Made by a program: the position numbers and the translations under genes | Shown: piece after piece, positions 1 to 6,241 of the stretch | How the letters are laid out: each line of letters starts with the position of its first letter | How positions within the stretch are numbered: position 1 is the stretch's first letter | From: Desulfobacteraceae bacterium | GTDB taxonomy: Bacteria; Desulfobacterota; DSM-4660; Desulfatiglandales; Desulfatiglandaceae | Length of the DNA stretch: 11,531 nucleotides | Direction: 5' to 3' | Assembly: GCA_030611815.1 (NCBI GenBank) | Contig: JAUWPC010000077.1 | Location: forward strand, 1-11,531 | The notes under the pieces: model-generated | What the model was told of the DNA's origin: nothing | Databases searched by the model: none | The model's input: only the letters and a program-made list of their open reading frames with translations

Positions 1-128
1 GATCTTTGAAGACAGGAAATAGCGAAAATATTAGACTTGCCGCGCCATTTTCATGGACTATTCATGGACAAAACGACATCAAAAATGAAAAATGGCTTCA
101 GTCGTACGACCTAAACCCGTGAAATCAT
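1..128. other. non-coding flank downstream of tRNA-Lys
   Basis: No open reading frame of useful size is visible. The stretch lies beyond the 3' end of the tRNA gene. It holds two copies of CATGGAC four bases apart (about 52-69) and a perfect 10-base palindrome GTCGTACGAC at 101-110. No clear terminator hairpin with a T-run follows the tRNA on its strand. Nothing here resembles an integrase or a duplicated tRNA end. Confidence 0.5.
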
Positions 129-205
129 TGGTGGGCCGTGCGAGAGTCGAACTCGCGACCAACGGATTAAAAGTCCGCTGCTCTACCAAACTGAGCTAAC
201 GGCCC
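129..205 (-). tRNA. tRNA-Lys (anticodon UUU)
   Basis: On the minus strand the gene begins GGGCCGTTAGCTCAG and ends in ACGGCCC plus A and an encoded CCA. The 7-bp acceptor stem GGGCCGT/ACGGCCC is perfect. The anticodon stem GCGGA/TCCGT carries the loop CTTTTAA with anticodon TTT, so it decodes AAA/AAG lysine. The T arm is GCGAG-TTCGACT-CTCGC. The D arm has the usual AGCTCAG...GAGC. All arms pair as expected and the CCA tail is encoded, so this looks like a functional gene. It lies downstream of the MFS transporter gene on the same strand but has its own promoter. Confidence 0.97.
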
Positions 206-218
206 AACCTAAGAAAGA

Positions 219-247
219 ACTTTAACACCTATTGCTTACGTTGTCAA
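219..247 (-). promoter_or_regulatory. sigma-70 type promoter of the tRNA-Lys gene
   Basis: On the minus strand a perfect -35 TTGACA (247-242) is followed by a 17-base spacer and TAAAGT (224-219, 4 of 6 matches to TATAAT). The -10 box ends 13 bases before the first base of the mature tRNA, which leaves room for a short 5' leader. Position, spacing and the perfect -35 make this a convincing tRNA promoter. It has not been tested experimentally. Confidence 0.75.
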
Positions 248-294
248 AACGTTTTTGCGCTGAGTGCGCCAGGATTAATACTCAAAAGATAAAT

Positions 295-1557
295 TTATGG
301 TCTCAGCGGCGAGCGGGATGTCTCTTTGATCCTGATGAACAGGACTAAGGATATGAGGGCTACGAGGATAAAATAGTAGCTTGGAGACATCTTGTCCCCG
401 GTCTGTTCTATTAAGAAGGTACAGAGCAGGGGGGCCGTTCCACCGAATAGGGCAAAGCCTGTGTTGTATGACAAGGCCACTGCCGTACACCTGATACGGG
501 CCGGAAAAAGCTCCACAAAGGTGGTAGGGAGGGTCCCCTGAATCGCAGCAACCACAAATGCGAACACCACTTGTGCTGCAAGATCGTACATGTAATTACC
601 GCACGAAAGGAGCAAAAAGAGCGGATATGTCAGAATAATGATCCCCAATGATCCACCGATGAGTAGGGGTTTCCTCCCTATCCGGTCGGAAAGTAAACCC
701 ATCAGGAGGAGCATGATCATAAATATGCACATACTGACTGTATTGACATCGAGGGCTGTTGAGAGCGGTATCCCGGTTTCGCTGGAGAGATAGGTGGTCA
801 TGTATACAAAAACCATGTAGAATGACAGGGCAGATAGCCATGTGAGCCCTGTGGCAAAGAGCATATCCTTCCAGTGATGGGCGAAGGCTTCCTTAGCGGG
901 ATATTTGACAATAGCTCTGGAATCTTTCAGGCTTTTGAAAGTCTCGGGCTCTTCCATATTACCCCTCATATAAAACCCGACTGCCCCCACCAGAGACCCA
1001 AACAGAAACGGGATGCGCCAACCCCACGTGTTGATCCATTCTGGCGAGGCCGTACTTGTAATCAACGCTCCGATCCCAGAGCCTAAGAGCATGCCCATAA
1101 CCGCGCCTCCATTGCTCCAACTACCCACAAGCCCTCTCCGCCCCGGAGGGGCATTCTCCACAAGAATTGTCAGGGAGCTCCCTAATTGGCCGCCTACTGA
1201 GAAACCCTGCAGAATTCGAATCAGGATCAGGGCAATGGGGGCTGCCATTCCTACTTGGGCATATGTAGGCAAAAGGCCCAATAAAGTGGTGGGGACGGCC
1301 ATTAACATAATAGAGGTTGAGAGTGCGCGGTTACGGCTGACCTTGTCACCCAAATGCCCGAAAACAACCGCCCCAAGGGGCCGTACAAGAAAACCCACAG
1401 CAAAAACCCCGAAGGTGAAAATCAGGGAAACGAATTTGTCCTGAGCGGGAAAAAAGAGCCCTGCGAAAATGGGAGCGAAATATCCATACAGACCGAAGTC
1501 GTACCATTCTAAGACATTTGCCACTACTGCCGCGCCAAGGACCTTCTGTTTATCCAC
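295..1557 (-). CDS. MFS transporter, metabolite:H+ symporter (MHS/ProP-KgtP) type
   Basis: This encodes a 12-helix inner-membrane permease of the major facilitator superfamily. The MHS subfamily imports organic acids or osmolytes with protons; the substrate here is unknown. From the GTG start the protein is 420 aa, normal for the family. Signatures are EWYDFGLYGYFA at 17-28 (helix 1), GHLGDKVSRNRAL at 67-79 (loop 2-3 motif), QGFSVGGQLGSS at 118-129, the repeated loop motif GLLSDRIGRKP in the second half, and ELFPARIR in the loop before helix 11. The frame is open further upstream to a TTG at 1650, but GTG at 1557 is preferred because GGGAGAG lies 5 bases before it and MHS proteins begin close to the helix-1 motif. 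Oddity: the family's usual GGE is GGQ here (residue 124). It lies 111 bp downstream of the radical SAM gene; a functional link is not evident. Confidence 0.88.
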   Translation of the reverse strand: MDKQKVLGAAVVANVLEWYDFGLYGYFAPIFAGLFFPAQDKFVSLIFTFGVFAVGFLVRPLGAVVFGHLGDKVSRNRALSTSIMLMAVPTTLLGLLPTYAQVGMAAPIALILIRILQGFSVGGQLGSSLTILVENAPPGRRGLVGSWSNGGAVMGMLLGSGIGALITSTASPEWINTWGWRIPFLFGSLVGAVGFYMRGNMEEPETFKSLKDSRAIVKYPAKEAFAHHWKDMLFATGLTWLSALSFYMVFVYMTTYLSSETGIPLSTALDVNTVSMCIFMIMLLLMGLLSDRIGRKPLLIGGSLGIIILTYPLFLLLSCGNYMYDLAAQVVFAFVVAAIQGTLPTTFVELFPARIRCTAVALSYNTGFALFGGTAPLLCTFLIEQTGDKMSPSYYFILVALISLVLFIRIKETSRSPLRP

Positions 1558-1562
1558 GATTT

Positions 1563-1569
1563 CTCTCCC
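1563..1569 (-). promoter_or_regulatory. ribosome binding site fixing the GTG start of the MFS gene
   Basis: GGGAGAG on the minus strand, 5 bases before GTG (1557-1555). The more upstream TTG at 1650 has only pyrimidine-rich sequence (CCTCCCTT) before it and no Shine-Dalgarno match, so the shorter protein is preferred. Confidence 0.65.
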
Positions 1570-1668
1570 GGCTGAAGGATCATTCACTATGTTGGATTTT
1601 GGGGAACAAGTGCGAAGTGAAAAAGGGTGACTAAAGTGAGTCCCGCCCAAAAGGGAGGCGGTTGAGGC

Positions 1669-2706
1669 CTAAGACAGTTCGAAAATGTTGTCGTTAATAA
1701 GGTTAATCTCTTCCGGGTTGGGTCGATAGGGGTAGTTCCACTGCCTTACGTCCGGCAGGCAGTTGCCGAAGGGGCGATTACAGGCCACCTCCCCATCCGA
1801 GCCCAAGCATCCTGTAGTCATAAAGGGGAGCCCTGAATTGACAGCCTCTTTCAATATATTGGGGGCGACGCCGAAGTCTACGATTCTCCCTGCTGAATCA
1901 AAGTCCATATCTTTGAACCTACTTTTCTTTTCTTCAATCAGGTGGCGGGCCAATTGAACCCTGAGATAGGTGGCCCAGGGGGGCTGCGGTATGTGGCTTA
2001 GTTTGGAGCCATCTTCGGCAAAAAAGGAAAAAAGATGGTTTACCACCCCCATATGCCACAGCCTATCCATCAACGATACCATCTCCTTCTCTGTCTCTCC
2101 CATCCCTACCATGAGGTGTGCGCCCACATTCCCATCTCCAAAGATCTCAAGCCCGGCTTCCATAACCTCCCAGTATTTGTTCCATTTATGGGGCCCTGCA
2201 ACCCCTTTCCCCCTGAATTTATCAAAGAGTTCTGGAGTGGCCAGATCGATGGCCACACCGATTTTGTCAGCCCCTTTCTCCTTCAGGGCATCCAGGTCTT
2301 GCCGTTCGAGGATCGTGGGGCTTATGAGGACAGATACGGGAATGGTGGTCTCGCTCTTGAGGCGGGCTGTCATCTCTAAGGTGTGCTGGCTGCATTTGCC
2401 ATTGGTTATCATGGAGATGCAGGTCCGCTTAACATAGGAAGGGGCATTATTGATTGCATCTACAATCTTTTCCATGGGAAAGAGAGGCCAGTCAACATGA
2501 ATGAAGCTCTTTTCCTGAAATGCCCCCGGGCGTTTCTTGGCAAGCCCGCAATAAGCGCAGTTTGCCGAACACCCCTCTGGATAATGAACCAGAAGATTTA
2601 CGCACCGGTTGATCGCGCCCCGATGCATCCTGCCACCCATTAGACCGAGAGAGATGGCCGTGGCATGGCTCATTTTTGCGTATTTGGGGCTTTGCTGTTT
2701 CAGCAT
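1669..2706 (-). CDS. radical SAM protein, LipS-like (candidate lipoyl synthase component)
   Basis: This is a 345-aa radical SAM enzyme. The cluster motif is CSANCAYC (C46, C50, C53), followed by GLAKKRP. Three more cysteines are grouped near the C-terminus: C300 in TTGCLG, C309 in ACNRPFG and C316 in GNC. Such a set could ligate a second (auxiliary) Fe-S cluster, as in sulfur-inserting radical SAM enzymes. LipS1/LipS2 form a known two-protein lipoyl synthase that replaces LipA in some archaea and bacteria. The position just downstream of a lipoate-protein ligase and a lipoyl carrier protein makes a LipS role likely, but which subunit it is cannot be settled by eye, and no second LipS gene is in the window. 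The ATG at 2706 has a poor ribosome site; M12 (2673) or a Met at 2640 or 2628 could be used instead. It could also be another BioB/HydE-like enzyme. Confidence 0.75.
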   Translation of the reverse strand: MLKQQSPKYAKMSHATAISLGLMGGRMHRGAINRCVNLLVHYPEGCSANCAYCGLAKKRPGAFQEKSFIHVDWPLFPMEKIVDAINNAPSYVKRTCISMITNGKCSQHTLEMTARLKSETTIPVSVLISPTILERQDLDALKEKGADKIGVAIDLATPELFDKFRGKGVAGPHKWNKYWEVMEAGLEIFGDGNVGAHLMVGMGETEKEMVSLMDRLWHMGVVNHLFSFFAEDGSKLSHIPQPPWATYLRVQLARHLIEEKKSRFKDMDFDSAGRIVDFGVAPNILKEAVNSGLPFMTTGCLGSDGEVACNRPFGNCLPDVRQWNYPYRPNPEEINLINDNIFELS

Positions 2707-2714
2707 GGCTGGTT

Positions 2715-2768
2715 ACTGGATACCGCTTTGGATTGTTGATTTATGATTGTTGATTGAAAAACCAAAAT
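2715..2768 (+). repeat. 54-bp direct repeat, copy 1
   Basis: It begins ACTGGATACC and includes the words GGATTGTTGATTTATGATTG and TTGATTG, ending in CCAAAAT. It matches 2798-2851 at a constant offset of 83 bases with four mismatches (positions 2725, 2737, 2742 and 2759 by eye). An extra GGATACTGG word lies between the copies. Confidence 0.85.
2730..2756 (+). repeat. left arm of 27-bp inverted repeat (TTGATTG words)
   Basis: This 27-mer, starting GGATTGTTGATTTATGATTG, is the reverse complement of 3055-3081 with one mismatch. It lies 24 bases upstream of the radical SAM start codon and is contained in direct-repeat copy 1. Confidence 0.85.
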
Positions 2769-2797
2769 GCTTGTAATCTGGATACTGGTCTCTGGAT

Positions 2798-2851
2798 ACT
2801 GGATACCCCTTTGGATTGTCGATTGATGATTGTTGATTGAAAGACCAAAAT
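2798..2851 (+). repeat. 54-bp direct repeat, copy 2
   Basis: Second copy of the unit at 2715-2768, with about four substitutions and no gaps. The unit consists largely of quasi-repeated GATTGNTGATT words, so it is itself internally repetitive. Confidence 0.85.
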
Positions 2852-3054
2852 CCTTTGAACCTTTACAACTTGTAATCTCGATACTTGATGCGCGTTACTT
2901 GTTATTCGTTATTTGTTATACGTTTGAACCTCTCGTATGAAACTTCACGGGGTCAACGTCTCTTGGCCGATCAAACCGGCCGCTTTTCCGGCCAGCGGCT
3001 TGGCTGAATCCTGATTGTGGTCGCTGCCTAACGGTATTGAACTGGATCAATTAC

Positions 3055-3081
3055 CAATCGACAATCATAAATCAACAATCC
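3055..3081 (-). repeat. right arm of 27-bp inverted repeat, touching the lplA stop codon
   Basis: Reverse complement of 2730-2756 with one mismatch (GTCG for GTTG). Its last base is also the last base of the lplA stop codon (TAG, 3083-3081), so the repeat begins exactly where coding ends. Confidence 0.85.
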
Positions 3082-4148
3082 TAAAGTCTTACCTGATTTT
3101 CCTTTGCCAATAAAATGGCCTTTGTTAGGGTAGGCACATCGACCCCGTAGATCATATTTTCATGCCATACGGATGCGATATTGTTTTCAATGTTCTCTCT
3201 GCGGGCTGAGGTCCATTTGAGAGCGTTTTCGATCCTGTGTAGGTCTTCACTCGTGGAGAAGAAATCCCCTGTGACCAGGACGCTCTCTATGGAAGCGCCG
3301 GAGAGGGCGAGGTAGATCTCCAATAGACCGCCCTTTGTTTTTAGCTGTCCAACCCCCATCCGGGCCCTTGGATGTCTGTGGGAAAATATCCATTCATCTT
3401 TGGTGTATCTTTCCTCAATAAAACCCTGGATGGTCTTTTCTTCCCATTCATCCGGGCTGTCTTCTTTGAAGCGGATGCTGAATTCTTCTTCAAAGGAGTT
3501 TTGGATGGCCGCTATCATTTCCGTCACAGAGACCTTTCTGCCCAGTTCATCCCGAACCGTGGTCATTCGCTGGCTGAAGCAGTTGTACCCCTTGTCTTCA
3601 AGCTTGATAACCGGGGTATTCATGATGTCTGTCATCAGGGCAATGTCAAAGTCCACCAAGAGGCTGGTGTGAAAAAGGAGACAGTTGTCCGCTTCTGACG
3701 CGGCCGAAAGCCCGGCGATCTTCCTGCCATTCACCTCGAGATCATTTTTTGGTTGAAAATATGCCTCGATTCCAACCTTATCAAGGGCGCGCAAAAGGAC
3801 CAGACTGAGCGATTGAAATACTCCTCCCACTCCCTTTTTAAGCCGGGGGTGGTCAACGTTTATGCCCAGACCAAGGGCCACGATTTCCGGGCCCATGATT
3901 ACAGTCCCGCCACCAGTGCTCCTTCGATTGAATTCAATTCCATGGGCCTTGCATCTCTCAAGCCTCAACGCCGCTTCGATATCCTGATATTTGCCAACAA
4001 TAACTGACGGAACAAATGTGTAGAGGTGGAGTATTGGTGGAGAGTTATTGCGGGCAACGGACTGAGGCAGGGTGTCATCCACTGCCAGACCCTCGGCAGT
4101 GGAGACAGATCTTCTCAGGTTTTTAAACAGACGCCACTCTTCGGACAT
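3081..4148 (-). CDS. lplA: lipoate-protein ligase A
   Basis: This cytoplasmic enzyme activates lipoate (or octanoate) with ATP and attaches it to a specific lysine of a carrier protein. The 355-aa product has the catalytic domain first: RRSTGGGTV at 75-83 (the RRxSGGG lipoyl-AMP loop) and NDLEVNGRKIAG at 135-146 with K143 as the conserved adenylate-contacting lysine. A C-terminal accessory domain (about 240-350) includes KTKGGLLEIYL and GDFF (294-297), as in two-domain bacterial LplA (E. coli about 338 aa). The frame starts 7 codons further up at 4169, but ATG 4148 has GGAGG 4 bases before it, inside that extension, so 4148 is preferred. The H-protein gene upstream (181 bp away) is the obvious acceptor; the radical SAM gene follows. 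The motif reads TGGGTV where many LplA have SGGGAV, a mild variation. Confidence 0.92.
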   Translation of the reverse strand: MSEEWRLFKNLRRSVSTAEGLAVDDTLPQSVARNNSPPILHLYTFVPSVIVGKYQDIEAALRLERCKAHGIEFNRRSTGGGTVIMGPEIVALGLGINVDHPRLKKGVGGVFQSLSLVLLRALDKVGIEAYFQPKNDLEVNGRKIAGLSAASEADNCLLFHTSLLVDFDIALMTDIMNTPVIKLEDKGYNCFSQRMTTVRDELGRKVSVTEMIAAIQNSFEEEFSIRFKEDSPDEWEEKTIQGFIEERYTKDEWIFSHRHPRARMGVGQLKTKGGLLEIYLALSGASIESVLVTGDFFSTSEDLHRIENALKWTSARRENIENNIASVWHENMIYGVDVPTLTKAILLAKENQVRL

Positions 4149-4152
4149 GATA

Positions 4153-4157
4153 CCTCC
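4153..4157 (-). promoter_or_regulatory. lplA: ribosome binding site of lplA
   Basis: GGAGG on the minus strand, 4 bases before ATG 4148. It lies inside the longer open frame and so argues against starting at ATG 4169, which has no comparable site. Confidence 0.7.
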
Positions 4158-4174
4158 AAAATTGAACATTTTCT

Positions 4175-4191
4175 ATTGAATATTGAATATT
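4175..4191 (+). repeat. ATTGAATATTGAATATT word repeat, left arm
   Basis: A tandem of the TTGAATA word lying just upstream of lplA. It is nearly the reverse complement of the block at 4304-4328, which has the same words with a CGTC interruption. Together they bracket the gcvH-lplA gap. Confidence 0.7.
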
Positions 4192-4303
4192 CCGATTTTA
4201 GGCAAAAGCACCCGAATTAGTTCTCGCGGCGTCTTTTTCCGGGTCTTTCTACTGAAACACAAGGGTAATTAAGAGCGTCAAAACTTTCTGCAAAGGTCTG
4301 ATA

Positions 4304-4328
4304 CAATATTCAATCGTCAATATTCAAT
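4304..4328 (-). repeat. ATTGAATATTG word repeat, right arm, next to the gcvH stop
   Basis: Two CAATATTCAAT words separated by CG on the plus strand, which read as ATTGAATATTG words on the minus strand. They end one base before the gcvH stop codon (TAG, 4332-4330). The same arrangement, an inverted A/T word block touching the upstream gene's stop, is seen after lplA with a different word. Confidence 0.7.
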
Positions 4329-4329
4329 G

Positions 4330-4779
4330 CTATTCGGCCTTAGCCTTTTCTTCCTCTGCTTTAGCTATTTCTCGATCTACAAAATCCCGGACCGCATCAC
4401 CGTGGATCAGATTTTTTAATTCGGATTGGAGTTCATCCTCATCCTCCGCCTCAATCACTAAGATCCAGCCGTCGCCATAGGGATCGGTATTAATCAGGCC
4501 GGTATCCTCTTCCATCTCCTCGTTAATTTCAGTGATTTCTCCTGAGACTGGGGCCACTAATTTGCCGATCCATTTTCTGGATTGAATTTTTCCACAGGTC
4601 TCTCCCTGGCTCACTTCATCTTCCTCTTCGGGGAGATCAATAAATACAATGTCCCCGGCCTCTTTTTGGAACATATCGGTCATCCCCACGGTAACTCTTG
4701 TGCCCTCCACCTTGGCCCAACTATGTTCCTCGTGGTAGAACAGCTCATCAGGCATATTGTATCCCTTGATTTCAGCCAT
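4330..4779 (-). CDS. gcvH: glycine cleavage H-like lipoyl carrier protein
   Basis: This is a small lipoyl-domain protein of the GcvH family, whose swinging lipoyl-lysine arm shuttles aminomethyl or other groups between partner enzymes. The 149-aa sequence has the H-protein core HSWAKVEGTRVTVGMTDMFQ (19-38), GDIVFIDLPEEEDEV and APVSGEITEIN. The lipoylated residue should be K69: aligning QSRKWIGKLVAP with the usual ESVKAASDLYAP puts P eight residues after K in both. The bases before K69 are thus atypical (QSRK, then WIGK). The C-terminus is extended and highly charged (AKAEEEKAKAE). A strong Shine-Dalgarno, AAAGGAGGT, lies 7 bases before the ATG. No gcvT or gcvP is adjacent; instead lplA and a LipS-like gene follow. 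It may therefore serve a pathway other than glycine cleavage (lipoate-binding proteins of Hdr-like systems are one precedent), but that is inference. Confidence 0.88.
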   Translation of the reverse strand: MAEIKGYNMPDELFYHEEHSWAKVEGTRVTVGMTDMFQKEAGDIVFIDLPEEEDEVSQGETCGKIQSRKWIGKLVAPVSGEITEINEEMEEDTGLINTDPYGDGWILVIEAEDEDELQSELKNLIHGDAVRDFVDREIAKAEEEKAKAE

Positions 4780-4786
4780 TTTTCAA

Positions 4787-4795
4787 ACCTCCTTT
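4787..4795 (-). promoter_or_regulatory. gcvH: strong ribosome binding site of gcvH-like gene
   Basis: AAAGGAGGT on the minus strand, 7 bases before the ATG at 4779. It is the best Shine-Dalgarno match in the window, suggesting efficient translation of the carrier protein. Confidence 0.8.
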
Positions 4796-4888
4796 AATTT
4801 TGATTATCTCGCAAAAAGTATTTTGTGTTTGGTGTAAGTTTTCAAAAAGTTTCGACCCGTACGGTCACGTATCTATTTTTTTGCCAGG

Positions 4889-4918
4889 CACAGAGGGAAA
4901 TAAATGTCTTCCTCTGTG
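4889..4918. repeat. CACAGAGG hairpin repeat between hisD and gcvH
   Basis: CACAGAGGgAA (4889-4899) pairs with TTCCTCTGTG (4909-4918) with one bulged base and a 9-base loop. Another CTCTGTGG lies at about 4928-4935. On the minus strand no T-run follows the hairpin (it is followed by CCTGGCAAAAAAA), so an intrinsic terminator for hisD is not well supported. It is better described as a dispersed-type intergenic repeat. The rest of the 169-bp gap (4780-4948) holds the gcvH ribosome site and nothing else I can name. Confidence 0.5.
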
Positions 4919-4948
4919 TTTCTGAGTCTCTGTGGCTATTTTTTAACC

Positions 4949-6241
4949 CTATTTGAATCTGGCCTTAACCGCCCGTGCGTGAATCGGAAGCCCTTCTGCT
5001 TCGGCTAAGGTTATGACCGTATCTTTCAGGCTGGCGAGTCCCTCCTTGCTCAAATACTGGAATGTGGGCTTTTTGATGAAATCATCCACCGAGAGACCAG
5101 AAAACATGCGGGCGCATTGACCGGTGGGAAGGACATGGTTGGTTCCGGAGGCATAGTCGCCCACCGGCACCGGTGCGTAGGGGCCCATGAAAATTGATCC
5201 GGCATGTTTGATCTTGTTCAGGGTAATAAATGGGTCATAGGTCATGATCTGAAGATGTTCAGCGGCATATTCATTTGTAAAATCGATAGCCTGTTCCATA
5301 TCCTTAGCAATAAGCACATAAGAATGTTTGGACAGAGAGGACTCAAAAATATCCTTTCGCGGAAGAGACTCATATTCCCTCTCTATGATCTCGCAGACCG
5401 CCGAGGCCAATCCTTCCAATGGAGTCACCAATACAGCCGCAGAGTCAGGATCATGCTCGAGCTGTGAAAGGAAATCGAGGGCGATCAATTCAGGGTCTCC
5501 TGTTTCATCCGCGAGGATGAGGGCCTCGCTCGGTCCGGCGGGTGAGTCAATGTCCACCTGCCCATAGACCAACATCTTGGCAGCGGTCACGTATTTGTTT
5601 CCCGGCCCCACAATCTTGTCCACTCTTGGCATTGTCTCTGTGCCGTAGGCCAACCCCGCCACACCCCAGGGCCCTCCCACCTTGAAAATCCGGTCACAAC
5701 CTGCAATATCAGCGGCCACCAAGGTGGCAGGGTTTCCCTTCATCCCCTCTTTGGGAGGCGTTACTGCAACGGTTTGACCCACCCCTGCTACTTTAGCAGG
5801 GAGCACAGTCATGAGGACGGAACTTGGATATGCGGCTGTGCCCCCAGGGACATAACATCCCACGATATCCATGGCCCTTGTAACTCGGCCGGCTAAAATG
5901 CCCTCTGAAATTTCTATGGACCACATCTCGCGTTCTAACTGTGCCTGGTGGAATTTCGTAATATTCAGTGCGGCAGTTTTGAGGCATTCAACTACCTCTG
6001 CGTCCACAATGTTGTACGCCTCCTGGATTTCTTCCCTTGTGACCTCCAGATCAGAGGTCGTAATATCCGCCTTATGCTTTTTGTAATGCTCTAAAGTCAC
6101 TGCGTTGCCGCGGTATTTTACATCATCCACTATGCCCCGGACATCTTCAAATATTGATGAGATGTCATCCATGGACCTCTCCATGACTGCTTTTCGTTTT
6201 TCAGGGCTGAGATCGTCAATTTTTTCTGGTGCAATCTTCAT
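4949..6241 (-). CDS. hisD: histidinol dehydrogenase
   Basis: HisD catalyses the last two steps of histidine synthesis, oxidising L-histidinol to L-histidine with two NAD+, using one Zn2+ per site. The 430-aa protein has normal length. Visible family elements: GCYVPGGTAAYPS (128-140), DKIVGPGNKYVTAAK (208-222), DSPAGPSE (232-239), the Zn ligand segment SQLEHDPDS with Q260 and H263, catalytic pair E328-H329 in AAEHLQI, GDYASGTNHVLPT with Zn ligand D362, and EGLPIH with E416 and Zn ligand H421. All key residues are present. HisD-like dehydrogenases of other substrates (for example sulfonate-diol dehydrogenases) exist, and no other his gene is nearby, but the intact active site favours true HisD. 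Its ATG overlaps the stop of the ChaN-like gene (ATGA), and AGGAGAG lies 11 bases upstream, so the two are probably co-transcribed and translationally coupled. Confidence 0.92.
   Translation of the reverse strand: MKIAPEKIDDLSPEKRKAVMERSMDDISSIFEDVRGIVDDVKYRGNAVTLEHYKKHKADITTSDLEVTREEIQEAYNIVDAEVVECLKTAALNITKFHQAQLEREMWSIEISEGILAGRVTRAMDIVGCYVPGGTAAYPSSVLMTVLPAKVAGVGQTVAVTPPKEGMKGNPATLVAADIAGCDRIFKVGGPWGVAGLAYGTETMPRVDKIVGPGNKYVTAAKMLVYGQVDIDSPAGPSEALILADETGDPELIALDFLSQLEHDPDSAAVLVTPLEGLASAVCEIIEREYESLPRKDIFESSLSKHSYVLIAKDMEQAIDFTNEYAAEHLQIMTYDPFITLNKIKHAGSIFMGPYAPVPVGDYASGTNHVLPTGQCARMFSGLSVDDFIKKPTFQYLSKEGLASLKDTVITLAEAEGLPIHARAVKARFK

Larger units (their letters stand above)
2707..3080. 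other. repeat-filled intergenic region between lplA and the radical SAM gene
   Basis: This 374-bp gap has no credible gene. It holds a 54-bp direct repeat (2715-2768 and 2798-2851), an inverted 27-mer pair (2730-2756 and 3055-3081), a run of GTTATT-like words (about 2894-2922), and a GC-rich stretch around 2976-2999. In that stretch GCCGCT (2979-2984) can pair with AGCGGC (2994-2999), with competing CCGGCC pairings. No T-run follows this hairpin on the minus strand, so it is not a clear terminator. Confidence 0.7.

Noticed and set aside
257..269. GCGC-TGAGT-GCGC hairpin after the MFS gene
   Set aside because: A four-base stem without a T-run on the coding strand is too weak to call.
129..295. 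tRNA-Lys as an integration site bounding a genomic island
   Set aside because: No duplicated tRNA 3' end and no integrase are visible; only 128 bp lie beyond the tRNA.
1630..1668. CCGCC/GGCGG hairpin after the radical SAM gene as terminator
   Set aside because: The stem is only 5 bp and is not followed by a T-tract.
2976..2999. GC-rich hairpin as lplA terminator
   Set aside because: It has several competing pairings and no T-run on the lplA strand, so it does not meet the usual criteria.
3025..3040. GCCTAAC resembling an integron attC end
   Set aside because: No matching GTTRRRY partner with the correct orientation and spacing was found on either side, and no integrase is present.
4281..4300. 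GCAAAGGTCTG near gcvH as a second copy of the 143-bp element
   Set aside because: Only the 9 to 10 terminal-like bases match; there is no partner inverted end or internal similarity nearby.
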